Shown here piece after piece: positions 1 to 6,170 of a stretch of DNA of 6,377 nt. The first letter of the stretch is position 1. Every line of letters begins with the position of its first letter. Origin of the DNA: Chloroflexota bacterium (GTDB taxonomy: Bacteria; Chloroflexota; Anaerolineae; Ardenticatenales; Ardenticatenaceae). The position numbers and the translations under genes are program-made. The notes below the pieces were generated by a model that ran no database searches, had not been told where the DNA came from, and saw only the letters and a program-made list of their open reading frames with translations. The stretch is from positions 1 to 6,377 of the forward strand of contig DOUV01000479.1 in assembly GCA_003520455.1 (NCBI GenBank). The letters run 5' to 3'.

Positions 1-444
1 CTGTTGGGCTTTGGCCTGCCGATCGGCACGCGCCCAGAGCTCGAAGCGCACTTCGCGCTCGTCGCGCAGCCCCGCCGCCTGTCCGCGCCCATCCCGCAAA
101 CAGGGGGCGATGGCCCAGCCATCCAGGGCGTCGGTCTTGCGCGCCCGCCCGGTGAGCAACTGGCGCCGCCGCTCTTTGGTCACATACGGCTTGAGCCAGC
201 GGTAGTCAATCGTGGCCCCGAAGTCCTGCGCCAACGCGTAGGCCCAATTCTCATGATAGATGCCGGTCGGTTCATGGCCCACCACGACCCGCTCATAGCG
301 CCCGCTGGCCTGCTCGCCGCGGAGCCAGTCGCGCACTTCTGCGTACCCCGCCTGGTCGCTGCGCACTTTCCACGGCGCGCGGCTTTCCACCAGGGTCGGC
401 CCGCTGTAGCCGCCATACCAGTTCACATTCTTGCCACTGTCAAT
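1..444 (-). pseudogene. IS110-family transposase, N-terminal fragment, 5' end broken and 3' end outside window
   Basis: Read on the minus strand from 444 to 1, one open frame gives 148 residues of a DEDD (RuvC-like) transposase of the IS110 family, which performs DNA cleavage and strand transfer. The family motifs are in order: IDSGKNVNW at residues 1-9 (first Asp at residue 2), GHEPTGIY at 56-63 (Glu58), and KTDALDGWAIA at 103-113 (Asp105 and Asp108). The C-terminal Tnp20/Ser domain would lie beyond the left edge. Just upstream of the Ile-Asp codons the frame meets TGA (447-445). The usual Met and leading residues before the GIDxxK motif are missing, and no plausible start with a ribosome binding site is visible. 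A GTG at 426-424 would drop the catalytic Asp. The upstream non-coding end, where IS110-group elements encode their bridge RNA, is also absent. I infer a remnant truncated by the adjacent recombinase element or by a deletion. Family assignment is firm. Whether the rest is intact cannot be seen. Confidence 0.85.
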
Positions 445-463
445 TCAAGTTATGTGGAATAAT
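436..463 (+). promoter_or_regulatory. Weak candidate promoter for the recombinase operon
   Basis: CTGTCA (436-441, four of six matches to TTGACA) is separated by 16 bases from AATAAT (458-463, five of six matches to TATAAT). It lies about 55 bases upstream of the first recombinase start, in the only AT-rich patch of the region. The -35 part falls in the IS110 remnant and the -10 part beyond the presumed junction. Similarity to the consensus is modest, so this is tentative. Confidence 0.3.
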
Positions 464-500
464 GGGACTGGTGGAGATCTGGTACCCGCCCGCGAGGAAG

Positions 501-508
501 AAGGAGGA
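501..508 (+). promoter_or_regulatory. Ribosome binding site of recombinase A
   Basis: AAGGAGGA is a near-perfect Shine-Dalgarno sequence ending 9 bases before the ATG at 518. It decides the start: the open frame continues upstream to an in-frame TTG at 431 and ATG at 452, but neither has such a site, and the 29 extra residues do not resemble a recombinase N-terminus. Confidence 0.75.
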
Positions 509-517
509 TTACCGCAG

Positions 518-1552
518 ATGAGTGATATCGAGTGGGAACACTATCCCCTGGTGGCTGAACAGACCCGGGCAAAGGCATGGCTCCAGTTTCAGGCCGATCG
601 GGGATTGGCAGACAACACGGTTCAGGCCTATGGCTCCGCGCTGGAGGATTATCTGCGCTTCTGCGCTCGACTGAAGGTAGAGGCCGAGATGGCGACCCGT
701 GACCATCTCGCGCGCTACATCCGCGACCTCAACGAGCGGATGGTTCCATCGCCACAGGCACCGACTGCGCTCAAAACCGGATTCAGCAACGCCACCCAGC
801 GCCAGCGCCTGACCGCCGTCCGGCTCTTTTATGATTACCTCGTGGAAGAGGGCCAGCGCGAGACGAAGCCCGTGGGAAGGGGCCGTTACACGCCAGGGAA
901 GCCCACTGGTGGCCAGCGCGGTGCAATCCCCACCTACCATAGGCTGCCCTGGATTCCTACAGACGAGGAGTGGCGCACCCTGCTGGAAGCCACGCGCGAG
1001 GCGCCCATCCGGACCCGCTTCATGCTGGCGCTGGGCTACGACGCGGGACTGCGACGGGAAGAATTATGCCTCCTGGAGACGGGCGACATTGATCCGGCCC
1101 GGCGCCTGCTCTCGATCCGGGCCCAAACGACCAAGAACCGGCGTGCCCGTGTTGTCCCCTATTCGGAAGCAACTGGAGCGCTGTACGCCGCCTATCTTCA
1201 CCACCGGCGGACGCTCAGCCACGAACGCGGGCGGCTGTTGCTTTCGGAATCGCGCCGCAATTTCGGCAAGCCGCTCGCCATCTGGACCTGGTCCAAGGTC
1301 ATTCACGATCTGGCCCAGCGCACCGCGCTGGAGCGCTTCACCACCCACACCCTACGCCACCTGTGCCTGACGGACCTGGCACGCGCGGGTTGGGACCTCC
1401 ATGAGATCGCCCTCTTTGCCGGCCACCGCAGCACCCAGACCACGCTGCTGTACATTCATCTGAGCGGTCGCGAGTTGGCCGCCAAGTTCCAGAACGGAAT
1501 GGCCCAGTTGCACCACTGGCGCCTCACACTGATGCAGGAGCTGTGGCCATGA
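518..1552 (+). CDS. Tyrosine recombinase A (phage integrase family), first of trio
   Basis: A 344-residue site-specific DNA recombinase of standard XerC/XerD-like size. It breaks and rejoins DNA through a covalent 3'-phosphotyrosine intermediate. Residues about 13-115 form the N-terminal SAM-like core-binding domain (helices around TVQAYGSALEDYLRF and QRLTAVRLFYDYL). Residues about 145-325 form the catalytic domain. The catalytic set is complete: Arg179 in GLRREE, Lys206 in TTKNRR, His277 and Arg280 in HTLRH, His303 in AGHRS, and Tyr312 in LLYIHL, nine residues after His303 as usual. The start at 518 is chosen for its strong ribosome binding site. The stop overlaps the next gene by ATGA, implying translational coupling. 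By position and size it resembles TnpA of Tn554-type elements, but family membership at that level is inferred. Taken alone it could also be called a XerD-like integrase. The catalytic call is very secure. Confidence 0.96.
   Translation: MSDIEWEHYPLVAEQTRAKAWLQFQADRGLADNTVQAYGSALEDYLRFCARLKVEAEMATRDHLARYIRDLNERMVPSPQAPTALKTGFSNATQRQRLTAVRLFYDYLVEEGQRETKPVGRGRYTPGKPTGGQRGAIPTYHRLPWIPTDEEWRTLLEATREAPIRTRFMLALGYDAGLRREELCLLETGDIDPARRLLSIRAQTTKNRRARVVPYSEATGALYAAYLHHRRTLSHERGRLLLSESRRNFGKPLAIWTWSKVIHDLAQRTALERFTTHTLRHLCLTDLARAGWDLHEIALFAGHRSTQTTLLYIHLSGRELAAKFQNGMAQLHHWRLTLMQELWP
1535..1552 (+). promoter_or_regulatory. Ribosome binding site and ATGA stop/start overlap between recombinases A and B
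   Basis: CAGGAG (1535-1540) inside the end of gene A lies 8 bases before ATG at 1549, whose ATGA also contains the TGA stop of gene A. An in-frame GTG lies at 1543, but it is only two bases from CAGGAG, so ATG 1549 is preferred. The overlap indicates coupled translation and therefore roughly linked production of A and B. Confidence 0.75.
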
Positions 1553-3780
1553 GTCAAGCCCAGCACACGGAATGGCACTGGCCGCTTGATCTCACCCGCT
1601 ACGACCGAGCGCCCCAGCTCCACCCGCAGGAGCAGGCTGCCCTGGAACGCTTCGCAGCGCGTTCGGCCCATGCGGCCTGGTTTGCACCGATACAGGTCGC
1701 CCTGCCCCGTCTCATCACGCCGCTGTGCGACGCCCTCCAGGTGCTCGCCGCACGTGCGCGAGTGCGCACAGCGGTCGTCGCCGTGGTGCTGACCAGAAAG
1801 CACCGCGACCAGACAACCTATTGGGCTATCCCTGAATCAGAATGGGCGCGGTTTCTGCAGTCCGACTGGCAAGACTACACCTCCGACCCGGCCAACACGC
1901 CGCGCTACTTCCTGGCGAGCGCCCTCTACCTGCTGAGGTGCTTCAGCCGTGTGGCGACGATCCCCGGCTTTCAGGCCACGGCCCTGGCGACCCGCCTGTT
2001 TGGCTGCCGCTTTGAGAGTGCACTCACACGGGTCTCCGACTCGCTCCGCCGGGTGGGCTACTCTGACTTTTGTGCCACCGACGCATACCTGCCGCTGGCC
2101 GTCGGCCAGGTCCTGCTCTCGATTCGGAGTCCGGCACTGGAAGAGATTACCGTCGAGGTTCTGGAACGGTTGTACCAGGGGAGTTCGTCCGGCAATCACC
2201 GGGGGGCATTGTCCCGGTTGTCCTACGCACTCTTCGCACTCCAGCTCATCCAGCGGCCCCTCGACCGCGTGCCCCGAGGGTCTACGCCGCTCGCAGACAC
2301 CGTGGCTGGAATTCATGCCGAATGGGTGGAGTGGTGCCAGCGCTGGGTCAACACTTCGACGCTCAGCCCGGACACTCGCCAGGGACTCTATCGCCAGCTA
2401 CTTCGGGTTGGGCGCTGGCTGGCACTGACACATCCGCACGTGAGCTCACCGGAGCACTGGACCCGCGAGTTGGCAGCGGACTGCGTTGCGGCCGTGGAGC
2501 GACTGCACGTGGGGGCGTGGCACCACCAGCGACCACTCCCAGAGACACGGCCGCTCACGCCTGCGGCCAAAGATCGCTACCTCCAGGCCGTGCGCACGTT
2601 CTTTCACGATTGCCAGGGGTGGGGCTGGATCCCGCGTCGCTTCGACCCACAACGCTCTTTCGTCACCCCCCGCTCGATTCTGGCCGCCTTGCAGCCCGAC
2701 CCGCGGGTCATCGCCGACCCGGTCTGGGCCAAGCTGCTCTGGGCGGGCCTGAACCTGAGCGCGGACGATCTTGCCACGGTTCGCGCCCGCGAGGGTGTCG
2801 GGCCACCCTACCCCATCGAGATGGTTCGCGCTGTGGCCCTGACCTGGCTGTTTGCCGGTCTGCGCGTCAACGAGATTCGCCGCCTGCGCGTCGGTTGCAT
2901 CCGCTGGCAGGCTGGAGCTGACCGTGATGGGAGCGAGGAAGCGTGTCCCGAACCCGTCTACCTGCTCCACGTGCCGGTGAACAAGACCGGGGTGGCCTTC
3001 GTCAAGCCGGTCGATCCAGTCGTGGGACGCGCGATTGAGGCCTGGCAGACGGTTCGCCCACCCTCGCCGCCGCGCCTCGACCCGAAAACGAGCGAGGTCG
3101 TCCAGCTCCTGTTTACCCATCGGGGCGTCCCGCTTGGTCGCGCCTACCTCAACGAGACCCTGATTCCGCTCCTGTGCGAGAAAGCGGGCGTGCCCGTCGA
3201 GGACGCGCGGGGGCGGTTGACCAGCCATCGTGCTCGCGCCACGATCGCCTCGCAGTTGTACAACGCGCCCGAAGGGATGTCGCCGGCCGAGCTGCAGGCC
3301 TGGCTCGGTCACCGGACGCCCCAAACGACGCAATACTATGTGCAGGTGACTCCGACCAAGCAGGCCCAGGCGTATGCCGCGGCCGGCGAGCTCGCGCGGA
3401 CGCAACGGTTGATTGAGGTCCTCATCGACCAGGACGCCATCCGCAGCGGCGCGGCGCAAGAGGACCAGCCGTGGCGCTTCTACGATCTGGGCGATGGCCT
3501 CTGCAGCTACGACCTCTTCGACCAGTGCCCGCACCGCCTGGCCTGCGCCAGATGTGCCTTCTACGTGCCCAAGCGCTCGAGCCGTGCCCAGTTCCTGGAA
3601 GCCCAGGCCAACCTGCAACACCTGCTCCAGGCCATCACCCTGACAGAATCCGAACAGGCCGCCGTCGAGGAGGGCGTGCTGGTGATGGCGAAACTGGCTA
3701 CGCAGCTCCAGGATGTGCCGACGCCGGTCGGGCCGACGCCGCGCGAATTGACTGGCGCCGAGACAATTGAAGGGGGCTAA
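1549..3780 (+). CDS. Large tyrosine recombinase B, second of trio, with C-terminal Cys cluster
   Basis: A 743-residue tyrosine recombinase, about twice the usual length. Residues 1 to about 265 are an N-terminal extension I do not recognise, mostly helical and free of membrane segments. Residues about 275-365 look like the core-binding domain, and about 385-610 the catalytic domain. Catalytic residues are all present: Arg439 in AGLRVNE, Lys479 in VNKTG, His560 and Arg563 in SHRARAT, His588 in LGHRT, and Tyr597 in QYYVQ. After the Tyr comes a conserved block (YDLGDGLCSYDLFDQCPHR, residues 645-663) with Cys652, Cys660, Cys666 and Cys669 (C-x7-C-x5-C-x2-C), probably metal-binding, then a helical tail rich in Gln, Leu and Glu. 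Gene C next door encodes a paralogue with the same plan. By order it is comparable to TnpB of Tn554-type elements, but I cannot prove orthology. It probably acts with A and C in integration and excision. Recombinase identity is very secure; the roles of the extra domains are unknown. Confidence 0.95.
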   Translation: MSQAQHTEWHWPLDLTRYDRAPQLHPQEQAALERFAARSAHAAWFAPIQVALPRLITPLCDALQVLAARARVRTAVVAVVLTRKHRDQTTYWAIPESEWARFLQSDWQDYTSDPANTPRYFLASALYLLRCFSRVATIPGFQATALATRLFGCRFESALTRVSDSLRRVGYSDFCATDAYLPLAVGQVLLSIRSPALEEITVEVLERLYQGSSSGNHRGALSRLSYALFALQLIQRPLDRVPRGSTPLADTVAGIHAEWVEWCQRWVNTSTLSPDTRQGLYRQLLRVGRWLALTHPHVSSPEHWTRELAADCVAAVERLHVGAWHHQRPLPETRPLTPAAKDRYLQAVRTFFHDCQGWGWIPRRFDPQRSFVTPRSILAALQPDPRVIADPVWAKLLWAGLNLSADDLATVRAREGVGPPYPIEMVRAVALTWLFAGLRVNEIRRLRVGCIRWQAGADRDGSEEACPEPVYLLHVPVNKTGVAFVKPVDPVVGRAIEAWQTVRPPSPPRLDPKTSEVVQLLFTHRGVPLGRAYLNETLIPLLCEKAGVPVEDARGRLTSHRARATIASQLYNAPEGMSPAELQAWLGHRTPQTTQYYVQVTPTKQAQAYAAAGELARTQRLIEVLIDQDAIRSGAAQEDQPWRFYDLGDGLCSYDLFDQCPHRLACARCAFYVPKRSSRAQFLEAQANLQHLLQAITLTESEQAAVEEGVLVMAKLATQLQDVPTPVGPTPRELTGAETIEGG
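3769..3776 (+). promoter_or_regulatory. Ribosome binding site of recombinase C
   Basis: GAAGGGGG within the last codons of gene B lies 5 bases before the ATG at 3782. Gene B stops with TAA at 3778-3780, one base before that ATG. The in-frame TTG at 3767 is less likely because it overlaps the site itself. Confidence 0.6.
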
Positions 3781-3781
3781 C

Positions 3782-6076
3782 ATGGATCACATTGGATTCG
3801 AGCAGCGTGTCGAGCAGGAGCGGTGGCTATTGTCGCTCACGTGCTACGACCGCCAGCCCGCGTTGTATGACGAAGAGCGCGAGGTCCTCGCGCGCTATCT
3901 CCGGGAGCGGGAGGTGGGAAAACAGCAGGTGCGACTGATTGGCCTGCCGGCGGCCTTGGGTCGTCTGTACGCTCCGATTGAGGCGGCCCTGGTCGTGACA
4001 CGCGCCTCCGAGGAGACGCACCGCAAGGTGCTCTATCTGCTCTTGCGCCAGATTCACGATTGTCAGTGCCTGTACTGGGGCTGGTCAAGCGAGCAGTGGC
4101 AGCACTTCTTCAATGCCAACCCGCGGCTCACCAGTCCCGCGGTCGAGCGCCACTGCGGGCAGCATCTGCTTGGCGTGGCCTATTTGCTGACCGGCTTCAG
4201 CGAGTTCCAGTCCATTGCCTGTTATGCCTCGCCCGCCGTACTCGCCGCGCGCATTTTTGGGCGGGTCACGCTGGACGACGCGGCACGGCAGCTCTATGAG
4301 GAACTGGTCAGACGCGGGTATCGCTCGCCGGCGCACCTGCAGATGTTGAAGCGCCCCATCGGGGAGGTCATGTTGCGCCTGGGCAGCTCGCGGCTCGAGG
4401 AGATCACCCTGGACGTGTTGCGCGCCGTTCACGACGAGTATCAGAGCAAGGCAGACCGGAAGGCGGTGGCGCGGCTGGCGTACGCGCTCTATAGCCTGGG
4501 AATTGTTGAGGGGACCTTGTTCATGGGGAATGGACGCCGTCGCCCAGAGCCTCGCGAGGGAAAGCTGCTTGAGAGCGTGCCACCGGTGTGGGCTTCGTGG
4601 TGCCAGCGCTGGCTCGACACGGCTACTCAGCGCCGTCGCGCCCGTATCTATCGCGTGCTGCTCCAAGCAGGCCGCTGGCTCGCGAGGACCTACCCCGACA
4701 TCACCTCGCCGGCAGAGTGGACGCGCGAGATTGCGATTGCCTATGTGGCGGCGGTTGACCGTCAACAGGTTGGCGAATGGCGCGTGCAGACACCGTCTGC
4801 CAACGCTGGAAAACCGCTGCGGGCCAGGACGAAAGCCAACACCATCGCGGCCCTCCGCACCTTCTTCCTGGATTGCCAGGCGTGGGGCTGGATTCCAGCG
4901 CGCTTTGACCCACGCCGCTGTCTGGTGGTACCGCGCGCGGTCAAGGCGCTGCTCGTGCCGCAGCCCCGGCCCATCGCCGACGAGGTGTGGGCCAAACTCC
5001 TCTGGGCCGGCCTGAACCTGACAGAGGCAGACCTGGTCGGGTCCGAGCCCTCGCCATTCGCGGTGCCCCCGTACCCCTTTGCCATGGTCCGGGCCGTGGC
5101 CCTCACCTGGCTCTTGGCCGGCCTTCGTTCCGACGAGCTGCGGCGCCTGCGGCTGGGCTGTATCCGACAACAGCCAGGACCGGTGAGCCCGGAAACGGCT
5201 GAAGCGCAGTCCCACTCGGCCGTGTGCTGGCTGGAGGTCCCGCCCAACAAGTCGGGGCCGGCGTTTACCAAACCGGTGGAAGCGCTGCTTGGTGAGGCGG
5301 TGGCTGCTTGGGAGCAGGCGCGACCGCCATCGCCGGCCGCGCTCGACCCCAAGACCGGCGATCTGGTCCACTATCTCTTCTGTTACCGCGGGATCCAGCT
5401 GGGGGTGCGCTATCTCAACGAGACCCTGATCCCACTGCTCTGTCGCAAGGCGGGCATTCCGTGCGAGGACCAGCACGGCACGATCACCAGCCACCGCGCT
5501 CGGGCGACGATGGCCTCCCATCTGGCCAATGCATCCCAGCCGATGTCGCTCCTGGCGTTACAGCAGTGGTTGGGACATCAGTCGCCGGAGGCCACGCTGC
5601 AGTACGTCAAAGACAATCCCGTCACGCTGGCCCAGGCCTATACCGATGCGGGCTATTTTGGGCGCAACGTCAGGCTGGTGGAGGTGCTCATCGACCGGGA
5701 GGCCATCCAGAACGGCGCGACCGCACAGGGGGCACCCTGGAAGTTCTATGATCTGGGCCACGGCTACTGCACCTACGACTTCTTTGACCAGTGCCCCCAC
5801 CGGATGGTCTGTGCCCGCTGTGCCTTCTATCGCCCGAAGGCGGCCACGCATGAACAGTGGCTCGAAGCCAGGGATAACCTCCAGCGCATGTTGCACGGCA
5901 TTCCGCTGACCGACGACGAGCAGCGTGCCGTCCAGGAGGAGGTGGACGCGATTGAGCAGCTGTGCTTGCGTCTGGCTGACCAGCCCACACCTGCGGGCCT
6001 CACCTCGCGGCAGATGGCCGCGCACGACCAACACGCACCGATGATGATCCCGGTTGCGAGCATCCCAGTGGTGTGA
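3782..6076 (+). CDS. Large tyrosine recombinase C, third of trio, paralogue of B
   Basis: A 764-residue tyrosine recombinase built like its upstream neighbour. It has an unrecognised N-terminal region (1 to about 275), a core-binding domain (about 285-375), a catalytic domain (about 395-620), a four-Cys block and a helical tail. Catalytic residues are complete: Arg449 in AGLRSDE, Lys490 in PNKSG, His571 and Arg574 in SHRARAT, His599 in LGHQS, and Tyr608 in LQYVK. The Cys block at residues 663-680 (Cys663, 671, 677 and 680) has exactly the same spacing as in B. By hand alignment, 43 of 65 residues match B across residues 396-460 (B 386-450), and 38 of 56 match around the Cys block. Similarity also extends into the N-terminal region (for example LEEIT near residue 205). 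Both genes therefore derive from a duplication, but divergence is substantial, which suggests separate jobs in the recombination complex. It starts one base after the stop of B and is the last gene of the operon. No convincing terminator follows. Confidence 0.95.
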   Translation: MDHIGFEQRVEQERWLLSLTCYDRQPALYDEEREVLARYLREREVGKQQVRLIGLPAALGRLYAPIEAALVVTRASEETHRKVLYLLLRQIHDCQCLYWGWSSEQWQHFFNANPRLTSPAVERHCGQHLLGVAYLLTGFSEFQSIACYASPAVLAARIFGRVTLDDAARQLYEELVRRGYRSPAHLQMLKRPIGEVMLRLGSSRLEEITLDVLRAVHDEYQSKADRKAVARLAYALYSLGIVEGTLFMGNGRRRPEPREGKLLESVPPVWASWCQRWLDTATQRRRARIYRVLLQAGRWLARTYPDITSPAEWTREIAIAYVAAVDRQQVGEWRVQTPSANAGKPLRARTKANTIAALRTFFLDCQAWGWIPARFDPRRCLVVPRAVKALLVPQPRPIADEVWAKLLWAGLNLTEADLVGSEPSPFAVPPYPFAMVRAVALTWLLAGLRSDELRRLRLGCIRQQPGPVSPETAEAQSHSAVCWLEVPPNKSGPAFTKPVEALLGEAVAAWEQARPPSPAALDPKTGDLVHYLFCYRGIQLGVRYLNETLIPLLCRKAGIPCEDQHGTITSHRARATMASHLANASQPMSLLALQQWLGHQSPEATLQYVKDNPVTLAQAYTDAGYFGRNVRLVEVLIDREAIQNGATAQGAPWKFYDLGHGYCTYDFFDQCPHRMVCARCAFYRPKAATHEQWLEARDNLQRMLHGIPLTDDEQRAVQEEVDAIEQLCLRLADQPTPAGLTSRQMAAHDQHAPMMIPVASIPVV

Positions 6077-6098
6077 GTTATTCGTCTGCGCCGCCGCT

Positions 6099-6127
6099 TT
6101 GACGGTCACCCTGACAACCTCTAGAAT
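6099..6127 (+). promoter_or_regulatory. Sigma70-like promoter of the antitoxin gene
   Basis: TTGACG (6099-6104, five of six matches to TTGACA) and TAGAAT (6122-6127, five of six matches to TATAAT) are separated by the optimal 17 bases. Transcription would start near 6134 and give a leader of about 37 bases before the ATG at 6171. It lies in the short gap after the recombinase operon, so the antitoxin gene is probably transcribed independently. Confidence 0.65.
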
Positions 6128-6128
6128 A

Positions 6129-6146
6129 CGTAAAGTGCGTAACGTG
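6129..6146 (+). repeat. Tandem 9-base repeat, candidate operator
   Basis: CGTAAAGTG (6129-6137) is followed at once by CGTAACGTG (6138-6146), with eight of nine bases identical. The pair sits directly downstream of the -10 box and covers the expected transcription start. Phd/YefM-type antitoxins usually repress their own promoter by binding repeated sites there, so this is a plausible operator. Function is inferred from position only. Confidence 0.4.
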
Positions 6147-6170
6147 TTAGATCGTCGTGCGGAGGGCAGC

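Larger units (their letters stand above)
445..6081 (+). mobile_element. Putative three-recombinase (Tn554/RIT-like) mobile element, ends unresolved
   Basis: This span holds three consecutive tyrosine recombinase genes in one tight operon, the arrangement typical of elements such as Tn554 (tnpA, tnpB plus the accessory gene tnpC) and the recombinase-in-trio elements. The left limit is set where IS110 coding similarity stops (about 445). The right limit is a guess just after the third stop codon, based only on a 6-base word AGTTAT shared by both sides (448-453 and 6076-6081). No long terminal inverted repeat is visible. No cargo gene is obvious between the ends chosen here. The downstream antitoxin gene could be cargo if the true right end lies outside the window. 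The presence of an element is well supported by gene content. The exact borders are not. Confidence 0.5.

Noticed and set aside
4..462. Plus-strand open frame of about 150 codons over the IS110 region
   Set aside because: It is antisense to a frame with clear IS110 DEDD motifs, has no ribosome binding site, and its translation resembles no protein family.
475..486. Adjacent AGATCT and GGTACC six-base palindromes suggesting a cloning artefact
   Set aside because: Two common restriction sites close together are not enough evidence. No vector-like sequence is present, and reading frames around them look natural.
431..517. Longer N-terminus for recombinase A starting at TTG 431 or ATG 452
   Set aside because: ATG 518 has a near-perfect Shine-Dalgarno, while the upstream starts have none. 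The added 29 residues would run through the IS110 junction and look non-coding.
430..517. IS110 bridge RNA region upstream of the transposase
   Set aside because: The IS sequence appears to end by about 445, and I see no structured non-coding RNA candidate between there and the ribosome binding site of gene A.
2446..3783. Long minus-strand open frame opposite recombinase B
   Set aside because: It is a GC-rich shadow of gene B. The plus strand carries the full catalytic set and conservation with C, while the antisense protein shows no recognisable motif.
4085..5521. Long minus-strand open frame opposite recombinase C
   Set aside because: It is a shadow frame of the same kind. It has no motif and no ribosome binding site, and a well-supported gene lies on the other strand.
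457..6083. Inverted GAATAA (457-462) and TTATTC (6078-6083) as terminal inverted repeats
   Set aside because: They are only six bases long and the flanks do not extend the match. Such a match between two short windows is expected by chance.
6104..6114. GGTCACCCTGAC-like hairpin as a terminator for the recombinase operon
   Set aside because: The stem is only about four base pairs with a three-base loop, is not followed by a T run, and lies inside the spacer of the antitoxin promoter.
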